This document shows positions 53,256 through 62,823 of a stretch of DNA of 64,000 nucleotides, piece after piece. Both the position numbers and the translations under genes were made by a program. The stretch spans positions 65,381,190 through 65,445,189 of the forward strand of contig CM043965.1 in the NCBI GenBank assembly GCA_014529385.2, written 5' to 3'. How positions within the stretch are numbered: position 1 is the first letter of the stretch; each line of letters starts with the position of its first letter. Under the pieces are notes generated by a model that did not search any database, was not told where the DNA came from, and was given only the letters and a program-made list of their open reading frames with translations. The DNA is from Adiantum capillus-veneris (lineage: Eukaryota; Streptophyta; Polypodiopsida; Polypodiales; Pteridaceae).

Positions 53256-55005
53256 TGTAACATTTAATGGTCTAGTAACTTGTATGTAGCGGAAAATAAC
53301 ATAGACATAGTGAGCATTTCATTAGAATAGATTCCTAATGAGCATAGCAAGAGTGCTTGGATGGAGAGAGCAACAAAAGCATAACACTTAGTTAGATAGG
53401 CATGAACAATACTTCAAAAAGAGAGAGAAATTAAGCTATTGACAACAGTTGAGGACCGGATTTACATGGAGCCGGTCCCCCCTCCAAAAGGATTTGTATT
53501 ATAGGTTTCCTCCATCAAGGGAGACATTTTACAATACAATACTTTGTGTTCCTTTAATAACTTGCTGGTGCAATGAAGATGGAAGCTCCAAGCACCAAGA
53601 TCACACTTGTAAAACACAAGATCATTCCCTCACGGTCTCACATCCAAGACCTCACACACCTTCGAAGATGGTGAGAGCTAGCGGGGTATGAGAGTAAATC
53701 AAGAGGAAGAAGGAGTATTCTTATGAGAAATAAGTATGTCTCCTCACATAGTCACTCACAATAGCTTAGCATAGCTTAGTAATTATCATGGTAGAGGAGA
53801 TGAGCATGCATTAGAGCTTGTCTCTTGGTTGGATTTGCATCACAAAGCCAAGAGTTGGTGTAGGTCTCCCTTCTCATAAGCTTGCAGTAGATGATGAGAT
53901 TTTGATTAAAGCTTGAGAAGGAGATAGTCTTCTTTACTTCACACATGAGATTGTGTGAGTGTGTGTGTGATAATGCCCTGCCAAAATTAGTCCCCTCTCT
54001 CTCTTGGTCGTCCCCTCTTCATTTTTACTCATGTTGGCATCCCATTGGACCGCGCAAAGCTTAGCCAATGATAATTAAGAAGCATAAGTGATATCCTTGT
54101 GACATGTGTCCCCCTTTCCCCTTTTGTGAGAGCTTTAGGTAATTAAATAATGCAATTAAACTCTCATTGGACCCCTTAGTCTTCTGGCCAATAGGAATCA
54201 GGCAAGCCATTGGGCTACTGAATGCTCATTGGACCCCTTGGGAGACTTTCCAATAGTCTTCTAGAGAGCTTAATTTCTATTGGTTTTTTTGGTTCTTTAA
54301 TCAAGTGTTTTTAAATGAATTAAACTAGGTTTATTCTAGCATAATGCTCATTGGTTCACCTCTATGGCCATCCAATAGGATTTGAATGCACCTAGGAGGC
54401 AACTGGCCTAGGGAGCTGACATGTGTTCCCTATTCCCTTTGTGTAAGGGGAGCTTACTAGAGTGTGTGTGTGTGTGTGTGTGTGTTTCTCTCTCATCCCC
54501 TACAAGAAAGGCTCGCCCCCTCCTATCTAGGGATATGTGAAGACTTTATGGTCGCCACATAAGGGAGCTAACATGTGTTCCCTATTCCCTTTGTGTAAGG
54601 GGAGCTTGCTAGAGAGAGAGTGTGTGTGTGTTTCTCTCTCATCCCCTACAAGAAAGGCTCGCCCCCTCCTATCTAGGGATATGTGAAGACTTTATGGTCG
54701 TCACATAAGCATCCAATTTTACCTAGAGTTTGACCATTGAACATTACCTTTGAATTTGGAACGTTAGCATTTTGGAAGTCTTAATGGGCTGAATCTTAAG
54801 GTCTTGAAGCCCATTTTTGCACATTTTTATTTTGCAGATGGTCCCCCCTTTGGATCCCTATTTTCCCTCTTTTGGATCCCTACTGTGATCGATCTACCAT
54901 CCTAACCAATATTCTAGATTTTTCTCCCCTACTACTTCCCCTATTAAATGATCAGTTTAACTTGAGAAAATCATTTAGGAGAATTAGATATTAGTTATCA
55001 TGACA
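53256..55005 (-). repeat. LTR-c (5' LTR of G5b, 3' LTR of G5c)
   Basis: The 1750-bp LTR starts TGTCATGATAACTAATATC on the minus strand at 55005 and ends AATGTTACA at 53256. It has a PBS on its left and a PPT (AAAGGGGGTG, 55015-55006) on its right, so it is shared by two internal regions. It includes a 152-bp tandem duplication and ATTGG/CCAAT pairs at 54044-54375. Confidence 0.9.
54411..54714. repeat. 152-bp tandem duplication inside LTR-c
   Basis: GGGAGCT(G/A)ACATGTG...ATGGTCG(C/T)CACATAA occurs at 54411-54562 and 54563-54714. LTR-a has a single version of this block, near 44391-44510. The GT run differs in length between units. Confidence 0.9.
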
Positions 55006-55194
55006 CACCCCCTTTGACAAGGTTGAAAATCCTCACATTCTCCTACCTCCAAGGTTGATTGGTTACTCTTTAAAACTATGAAATCCATTGCCTCTCCTAC
55101 ACTAGGTTCTTTTGTGCTTTGCATACATGGGCCGTGCCAAATTGTTTTAACAACCTCACACAATTTTTGAAGTCCATCCTCACATGGATCTACT

Positions 55195-55530
55195 TCACAC
55201 TATTATACTTTGTTTTGGGACTAGACAATCCATGTCCACAATCATCTCTTTATGGCCGATGTAGTCTATGATCTCCCCACCTATGATTTCCTCTCCTTGT
55301 TCACTCTTTTCTTTCAAACAAGAAGCAATCTCAAAAAATTCCATTGGGTCAAAGTTACGTGTAAGGTCTTGATTCTCCCTAAAGTGGAATTCCACATTAG
55401 CTTCCTTTGCTTTGATTGGAAATTGGTCCTCCAAACAAGCAGATTTGTTTTCCTCTGTTTGATCCTCCTTAATGTCATTTGTAGAATTCTTCTCTAATTG
55501 TTGGTTGGTTGTGGTCGAGCTCCGATACAA
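55195..55530 (-). CDS. G5c acidic ORF of unknown function
   Basis: A 111-codon minus frame rich in Glu, Asp and Lys (EDQTEENKSACLEDQF, SEQGEEIIGGEIIDY). I know no domain for it. It lies between the gag-like ORF and the PPT of G5c, where a complete gypsy element would have pol. It may be an extended gag tail or a feature of a non-autonomous family. Confidence 0.5.
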   Translation of the reverse strand: MYRSSTTTNQQLEKNSTNDIKEDQTEENKSACLEDQFPIKAKEANVEFHFRENQDLTRNFDPMEFFEIASCLKEKSEQGEEIIGGEIIDYIGHKEMIVDMDCLVPKQSIIV

Positions 55531-55712
55531 GACAATACAAAATCTTCACCACACACTCTTCAACATTTGGATCATAAGGTATCAAGTATTCATTGTGCTT
55601 TTCAAAACGTTTTTCTTCATTAGGGGTAGAAGAAAGAACCATTGCAAAAGATAAGACTCTTTAATAGAAACATATTCTTGCTAGTCTTCGTGGGCTCATG
55701 TGCAACTCCATT

Positions 55713-56222
55713 CTAGATGTAGAAGTATTTACAAAACTTCCTCTGCAAAATAGAGACCACTTCTTCAAAGGTAGAGGGTCCACTACAAGAAACCTTTGTC
55801 TTTAGAAAAGGAGACAAGCCATCAATAAATTGATCTATCTTCACATAATCTGGAAAAGTTGAAGTGAATTCACATCTTGCCCATTGACGAGCAAACGCTT
55901 CCTCATATGCGTAGTGGTCTTCACCATTTTGGTGAATTCTCTTTAGTGAAGCCCATGATTGCTCCATTGTTGGCACTTTGGAGAGTTCAATCTTCAAAGC
56001 TCTAGATATTTGGGCATAACCTTCTCCAATTTGAGAAGAAGTATTCAGAAACCATTGCTTTGCATTGCCTCTAAGACGTAGAAATAATAAGTCCCCCTTT
56101 TAAAAATCACCCCTCTTTCCAAGGATATGGCATATCATTTTAAAATTTGCAAAAAAATTGTCAACATCCTTGTCTAAAGCCCAAAAGAAGATTGGGATAT
56201 CTTCAAAGATATAGTGTGTCAT
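55713..56222 (-). pseudogene. G5c gag-like ORF
   Basis: The minus-strand ATG at 56222 opens FEDIPIFFWALDKDVDNFF, then after a TAA near 56100 LLFLRLRGNAKQWF, ALKIELSKVPTMEQSW, DYVKIDQFIDGLSPFLK and TFEEVVSILQRKF. This is the helical pattern of retrotransposon gag (WF after a G-A pair, then an FxxGLxP segment). It differs from the G5a/G5b gag and no pol follows, so G5c is probably a non-autonomous gag-only element. Confidence 0.65.
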
Positions 56223-56446
56223 AGTTTACCAATGACGGAAACAACATGAATGTTAGTTCCAAATATTCACACTTTCTCATGACATGAAATTAGTCACACC
56301 AAGCTTGGATCAATGCATCTAAATACAAGAGACTAGTCCCCTCATTCACAAGGAAATGTTTGGCTCTAGTGGAATTCTTTGTGTGATTTTTTTTTTTGGG
56401 ATAGTTCAAACCAAATCCTAGATCAAATACAGCTCTTTTGAAACAA

Positions 56447-56450
<4 letters not shown>

Positions 56451-56517
<67 letters not shown>
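56451..56517. repeat. (AC)n microsatellite
   Basis: 67 bp of uninterrupted AC repeat, followed by AAATTTG. Confidence 0.98.
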
Positions 56518-56521
<4 letters not shown>

Positions 56522-57278
56522 TTGTTTTAGAGTAAGATACAAAAATGCACATCAAACAAAGTGTGATAGTCATAAGAGGCAAAATAACAGGTTGTGGAGA
56601 TGTAGGAATTTTTGCGACCTTTTGTGCACCAAACAAGAACACCATGCGTTGTTGAACTTGGATCTTTCTAATGATTGTGACATTGATGAATTGGGTAGAA
56701 ATCTATTCCTGGCCTACCGTCCATAGTACACACATACACCACATAACCTAATGCATAGAGTAAAATAAAGATATACATATCCAAGTTAAGGTCGTACTAC
56801 CTAATGAGAGGTAGAATGAAAGGATCTACCAATGCATTTATATCCACTAGTATACGAGGACCAAAACCTCCACAAATAACACGTTGGAGTTGCAATTTTG
56901 TGCTCACAATGACATGGATGGTTTGTCTTGCAAGTGAAATGGCACGCTCATACAAACATTCATGACTCATGCAACCAGCTCAATCATGTTAGAATGTAAA
57001 CACTCAAACCACATGAATCTTTAGCATTCACACAACACAATTTTGAATTTTAAAACATGCAACACACTCGCATGAAAGCCCTCCTCCATGGGGGCACAAA
57101 AAAATGAGGCAGTCTAGGGAAAGCAACAAGAGAAGTGGCCTCTAGATACCCCTCTCAAGGCTCTTGTGTTGCTCATAGGGTTTGAGGGCCTCACATAAAC
57201 ACAACACACATACCCCATTTGGAAAACTTAGGGGCACCACCTAGTTTTTTTGTATCACAAACTAGGATGTGAGCAAGG

Positions 57279-57280
<2 letters not shown>

Positions 57281-57357
<77 letters not shown>
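57281..57357. repeat. (AG)n microsatellite
   Basis: 77 bp of uninterrupted AG repeat. Confidence 0.98.
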
Positions 57358-57359
<2 letters not shown>

Positions 57360-57950
57360 ATGTTTTGAACACCGTGAGAACCTTCAAGTATGTATACTCA
57401 ATGCTTCAAGAAAATGGATGAGTGATATGAGCCCCTCAACTAAAACAAAACCACCACACATAGGCTAAACAAAACTGGTACCATAATGGTTAGAATTTCA
57501 CATCCCATTCAACACAAGACACCCGATGTATTGTCTTAAATCCAAGGGAGCCCTCTCCACCTTGCAACCCTCTTACAATGGCTTACTCAAGGCAACGGCT
57601 ACACACATAAAACATCAAATAAACAACCAACAAAACATCAAGACGCTTGAAACACTTACACTTGTGTAGATTCCATGAGGTTTAGCAAACAGAAGAAGAA
57701 GGAAAACCATCAAGACGTGGAGCCCAAAACCACCTCTTCTTTGATGAGACCACCAAAATGAGCATACAATTGTAGAAGAAACCTCTAATTCCTCTCCTCT
57801 CTCCTCTTCAGCATACACTGTATAAAGCACTTTGCATTTGCAGATTTAGCAAGCATTGGCTATTTGCACTCACAAATCTAGCATAGCATAATGCAAGGCT
57901 TCTTGCACAAAGCTTGTAGACTCTCTCACACTTCCTCTTGCACTCTTCTT

Positions 57951-58022
57951 CTCTACACTTCTCACTTATTCTTCTCATATGTCTTTCATTACAAAGAGAG
58001 GCCCTCCTTTTATAGGTTTTTT
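57951..58022 (-). promoter_or_regulatory. Candidate minus-strand core promoter
   Basis: On the minus strand CCTATAAAAGGAGGGCCTC (about 58018-58000) is a consensus TATA box, followed by a purine-rich leader with GAGAAGAATAAGTGAGAAG. The composition resembles the U3/R junction of a plant LTR. I find no partner LTR and no clear gene downstream, so this is tentative. Confidence 0.35.
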
Positions 58023-58089
58023 GAGGGATTAGAATTTGCATGATCACTTTTCATTTCACATAATAAAGCTTTGCTGAGGAGTAATCTGA

Positions 58090-59120
58090 TGTAGGTGAGG
58101 AAATAGGTGGTAGGGCTAGGTTTGAGATTAGTAGGTTAGTAGGTTAGAACTCTAGTTAGTATTTTTACATAATAGAAAATGAAAATGTACAATGCTAAGT
58201 TCTGTAAATTGAGAAATTAGCAAGAAATCAAGTAGGATTACACTCTCTCTTGTCCGTCACAGTTGAGAAAATGAAAAATGACCGTTTTCATATTTTACAT
58301 CTGGTGCTTGGAATCCATTTGAGTTGGTTGATCTCCTGCTAATTGCAGCCACTTGTCTGCTTTGTCATAGGTGGAATAAATTAAAAGATTTTGGAGCATT
58401 GGAGATGTGTGCATGAGAAGGAGAACATGAAAAAAGATGATTAATGATAGAGAGTTGCAAAAAATATGAAGGTATATACAATGGCAGCCATGGTTACTTC
58501 TAATAATCTTCTCCATGATAGATTTTCCCCATGCTACTGATAGCCGGTTTTCAAAAACAAGGGAAAAAAGAGAAACGCTTCTTTTTTCCTCTGCCCGAAG
58601 CACGGCGACACTGTCGAAGGGCTTGGCAATGCCTTGGTCAATTGGTAGGCCACGAATGGTGCATTTTCAACCCTTCATCCGTGAATATAGAAGACCTTGA
58701 GTAGCCCTGCTAACACTTTGAAAAAGAGGGAAATAAGATATCTTCTAGTTAGTGGAAGGCTCTTCATACGAGAAGACCTGCATGCTCCAATCCAATACAC
58801 CACCCTCATTAATGGCATCACCCACCCCTTGCCACTTACAATCCAGGATCGCAGATTCCCTTGCCCTCTCAGCCTCGTCGGTGTTATCGGTCCGTCACTG
58901 CTTGTCATGGCCCGTCCTACATCATGCCCTCGTAGCTGGCTTTTACTGGCATGGCCTCGTCACATGGCCCCCTCACTTGGCCAGCCTTATCACCCTCATG
59001 GCCTGCCCCGTCAACCCCATTCTACAAAGCTTCACACACACACACCCCCCGCCAACTCACCCTCACCCTTGCTCTCTAACCTCTCACTCTCTCTGCCACT
59101 CACCTGCAAAGACACAATCT
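58090..59120. other. No supported gene
   Basis: The longest plus frame (58697-59176) runs into low-complexity Pro/His coding caused by CA- and C-rich DNA. Between 58900 and 59010 the short motif CATGGCC recurs five or more times. Nothing is assignable. Confidence 0.5.
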
Positions 59121-59123
59121 CTA

Positions 59124-59151
59124 CCCCCCCCCCCCCCCCCCCCCCCCCCCC
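59124..59151. repeat. Poly-C tract, 28 bp
   Basis: 28 consecutive C (G on the minus strand), followed by AAACACACACAC. It could form a G-quadruplex or i-motif. Its length in the assembly may be unreliable. Confidence 0.95.
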
Positions 59152-59169
59152 AAACACACACACACACAC

Positions 59170-60400
59170 ACAATGATTGTAACACAGAAGTCATCACCCA
59201 CATAACACACACACATAATATGTAGAACACATCGTGAAGACTAAGGAACACCTTGTGATAGTATAGACACACAACTGCACAAAACATACACATACTCATA
59301 CTCATGAAGTATTGAGCAAATAAATGAAGTAAAAGTTATTAACATGCCTCCACTAACCATGCCACAGGCTACGACATCATTGGCGGAGGAGTAATGGATG
59401 GACAGCTACCTCTAAAAGCAGGATGGATTTCAAAAAAACTCCCTTTTTATCATGTACAAGCCTTTTTTGTAACTGATTTTGAATCTTCAAAAGCATGTAT
59501 GCACCCTTGATTGTATTCGGTTTACCCAAACAGTAAGTAAATAATTGGCATATCTCAAAGTCTACTTGTCAAATATCAGAATTCACGGACCATAACAAAT
59601 TAAATGTATTGTTATCCGCAAAATTAAGCGGTGTACGAATGCATGTTTTATACCGACACAATCACTGGATTCAGTGTCAAGAGGACTCACTGTATGGGAA
59701 ATGGCTTCATCAATTTATACCACTTGATGCATAAAAAATAATATTGGTAATATACCAAGAGAAGAAAAGACTGCAATAAATGAGTACAGGTCTATACTTG
59801 GCAAAATCTGAGAATTAAGGGCGTTATGTAGATACGATATAGAGAAGCGCTGGCAAGTTGCTCCGCAAGCTTTTACGGCTACCCACACAAGTGCCTTTAA
59901 GGCACCGCATACTCATTTCCTATATAAGAACTATACGGCATACACAAAATTGCTATGAAGCAGAGCCTAGAACACACTACTGTAGAAGCTTTGCTAAGGC
60001 AGTTTGGTTTTCTAAAAACCTGCGCTTTTATCAGCATAACACTAGCGCTGGCATGCTTATTATGAGTTGCGCTAATAAGCAACATATATTTGTGCTATAT
60101 ATCATGCCGTGTTAACACACCATAGAGAAACACTAGCGCCAGCAATCATACCGACGGCAAACCACTGTGCAACAACATCCTCCGGCAAAGGGTGGACACT
60201 CGTACCCGCTTCATATTCGCAGCAAAACAAGCAAGCAGGTAAAAGGTTCTTTGAAGAATTTTTTGCATACATAGTCAAGAGCTCTCCTTCTTTCCAGTCA
60301 AGTTACATGCACAATAGCAAAATGGTTGTGATGCTTTTGTATTTGAAAACTTATACACGTAGTAGATAAAGGTAAAACTGCATACACAAACGATTGCTAA
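59170..60400. other. AT-rich DNA without recognised genes
   Basis: Only short frames under 90 codons and no domain signatures. Confidence 0.5.
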
Positions 60401-60404
60401 ATAC

Positions 60405-60720
60405 ACAAATGGGAGTAGGTAATACAGTTGAGTTAGGATCAAATAGGGAACCGACATCAAAGTGTACACACAGTTATGGTCAAGAACATACTCACGCACT
60501 TACTCATATGGTTTGCCATAATTATGTGTGTATACGGCTCTGCATGCGTATACTAAAGCATAAGCATATAAATCCATTATAGCATCATAAGTAAATACCA
60601 ACGAGTTGGTCTCGAATATAGAACCAACATTAGAAGGTACACACATGGAACCATAAGTATGGTGATGGCCATAACCATAAGCATACATTTACTCATATGG
60701 TATGGCATACTCATATGGTG
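60405..60720. repeat. Diverged duplication of about 200 bp
   Basis: The series AATAGGGAACCGACATC, GTGTACACACA, TTATGGTCAAGAACATA, ACTTACTCATATGGT at 60438-60520 recurs as AATATAGAACCAACATT, GGTACACACAT, GGTGATGGCCATAACC, ATTTACTCATATGGT at 60615-60700, with many differences. Confidence 0.6.
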
Positions 60721-60899
60721 TACATAATGATTGGATAGTTGAAGAAGCAGTTTCAACTGGAACAGCAACGTGAACATTAAGTGGAAAGGCGTATCACTAC
60801 GGATGGCTACTGCAAGCACTAACCAAGTGATCTGATACACAAAGCCTCGCATACAAATAATTATAAGCTATGGTGAAAAAACGTCTTTTCTTTTTCCTT

Positions 60900-62150
60900 G
60901 GAAGTATTATATGGCATAAAAATGTATCAAAAGTTTGAAAGAGGATGTATGACAACCTCTTGTGAGATTAGAAGTCATGATGTAAAACGGGATTTTTTGA
61001 AAAACGAAAGGAGTACAAACAGAATGCTGCCAAAATTTTTGAAATTTTTGGTTTTTAGTTACAAATTGGAATGATAACTTACAAACCATAGAGATATGAA
61101 TTACCCGAAGGTAGCATATAGTAGAGAATCTAAAAAACATAAGCTCGTGTATGTAATCAGTGAGGGTTTGATGATTATGGTTTAAACATTCAATACGTAT
61201 AAGAGTTGAGATGCATATAGGACAATCTCCTGTAAGGATATAACGCTTTTTCCTTCTTTTCCTTATCATTCTGTTGGAAGTATTATATTGCATAAAAATG
61301 TATCAAAAGTTTAATGACAACCTCTTGTGAGGTTAGATGTCATGAGGTAAAACGGGATTTTTTTGAAAAACGAAAGGAGTTACGAACAGAATGCTGCCGA
61401 AATTTTTGAAATTTTTGGTTACAATTTGGAATGATAACTTACAAACCATAGAGATATGAACTACCCGAAGGCAGCATATAGTAGAGAATATAAAAAACAT
61501 AAGCTCGTGTATGTAATCATTGGGAGTTTGATGATTATGGTCTAAACATTCAATATGTAAAAGAGTTGAGATGCATATAGGACAACCTCCTGTAAGGATA
61601 TAAGTCATTATATAAGATTTTTTGAGAAAAGAGTGGGTATACAAACAGAAGGCTGCCGAATATTTCACAAACTAGATATGAAAAATATGTCTTAATTAAG
61701 AACCATAGAGCTAAGGATGCCCATAAGTACAACAGGTAGTGTAAAGATCTATGACTACTAAACTCATGTGTGTAACCCTGGTGTTTTGATTACTACATAA
61801 CATTTAAGAGGGTGAAGGAAGGTATATACCAACTTCCTTGGTGAATAGATTTCATATGCTAAATTTCGTGAATTTATGGCTTTTGTAAACAAGAAGTAGT
61901 TTTTAGCTACTTTTCTTTAAGAGTGTTATCTAAGAATGGGGTAATGATTTCAATTGGGATATAAGCCACCTTATGAGGACAGGTAGCAGTGTATAAGAAA
62001 GTTTTTTTGAAAAAGGAACTGTTTTTCAAACGAAATGCTGCCAAAATCTGCACAAATTAGATATAACTTGCAAAGCATAAATTAGGAACCACAAAGATAG
62101 GGCTGCCCTTACGGCAACATCTGATATAGTATCCAAGAATGCTCAACTCA
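60900..62150. repeat. Tandem array of diverged units of about 376 bp
   Basis: GGAAGTATTATAT(G/T)GCATAAAAATG starts units at 60900 and 61276. These two are about 90 percent alike by eye through GATGCATATAGGACAA and CTCCTGTAAGGATATAA. Two more degenerate units follow, anchored by ACAGAAGGCTGCCGAA (about 61645) and AACGAAATGCTGCCAAAAT (about 62029). Minus-strand frames in the first two units (128 and 111 codons) are similar to each other only because the DNA repeats. Confidence 0.88.
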
Positions 62151-62197
62151 TAAATGTAACCATTGGTGACGAACAGGGATACAGGCAGACAACTAGG

Positions 62198-62395
62198 ATG
62201 AGCATCACTCGAGATGAATTTAAGCTACAACAAATTCGGGACAAGCTCATGGCGGCCCATAAAGGAAAAAAGCGAACCAAGCCGATAGCAATTAGAGACC
62301 CCATCTCCAAACCTTGTAAACCCATTAAAAATTTCACAGACCGTGAACGACCCTACTTACATAGACAAGCCAAGGAGAACATATCATATAAATAG
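62198..62395 (+). CDS. Short basic ORF of unknown function
   Basis: 65 codons (MSITRDEFKLQQIRDKLM), with the frame open further upstream. It is Lys/Arg-rich (HKGKKRTKPIAIRDPISKP) and ends in TAG at 62393-62395. It is followed 10-20 bp later by GGTTGGGGTCCAGGG and TGTGACAGC, which looks like a PPT and a gypsy LTR start. It may therefore be the 3' coding end of another retroelement. Confidence 0.35.
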   Translation: MSITRDEFKLQQIRDKLMAAHKGKKRTKPIAIRDPISKPCKPIKNFTDRERPYLHRQAKENISYK

Positions 62396-62399
62396 AAGT

Positions 62400-62823
62400 A
62401 TGGTTGGGGTCCAGGGTGTGACAGCGATAACAAGCAGTGGGGATTGCTTGATATACCTGTCACCCATTTAGTGCAAATTAATTCTAATTAATTGTACTTG
62501 TGGTTGGTTAGCAGGTAAAGATCCCCGCTTTCATCTACTAGGAGTTCCGGCTAAAAGCTCCTCATGTATCGAAGTATCTTGTAATAAGTTTTTTGTAAAA
62601 AAGATTGTACTTTGCTTTGGTCTCTACACAACATGATAAATGCAAACAATATTTAAGTTCTCTTAGTATATGATTCTAAATGATGGGATTTTTCAATCAA
62701 ACACACACAAAATTTTCCCAGGATACCTTTGATCGGGTACCCATCATATACTAAGGAAACTTAATATGGTTTGTCTCGTAAAAAATAATTGTTTGCTTAT
62801 TTGATGTACTGTGATTTATTCAG
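62400..62823. other. Non-coding; possible LTR start and an inverted repeat
   Basis: A PPT-like GGGGTCCAGGG precedes TGTGACAGCG at about 62418. TTAGTATATGAT...GATGGG (62665-62690) is mirrored by CCCATCATATACTAAGG (62740-62757). TTTATTCAG at 62815-62823 resembles a splice acceptor. Confidence 0.4.

Larger units (their letters stand above)
43243..56222 (-). mobile_element. G5 tandem LTR-retrotransposon array
   Basis: Three same-orientation LTRs (LTR-a 43243-44804, LTR-b 48406-49348 truncated, LTR-c 53256-55005) alternate with three internal regions: G5a 44805-48405, G5b about 49990-53255, and G5c 55006-56222. LTR-c is at once the 5' LTR of G5b (PBS at its left) and the 3' LTR of G5c (PPT at its right). 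The right end of the array is not defined. Confidence 0.88.
56223..57950. other. Non-coding region with two long microsatellites
   Basis: No coding family is recognised. (AC)n is at 56451-56517 and (AG)n at 57281-57357. The frames MCVCVCV and similar are artefacts of these tracts. Confidence 0.6.

Noticed and set aside
58697-59225. Two overlapping plus-strand ORFs of about 158 codons
   Set aside because: Their C-terminal halves are poly-Pro and Thr-His runs from the C and CA tracts, and their N-terminal parts show no domain.
61333-61668. Two similar minus-strand ORFs (60907-61293 and 61333-61668) as a duplicated gene pair
   Set aside because: Their similarity follows from the tandem DNA repeat. 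The frames have no domain and are lost in the other units.
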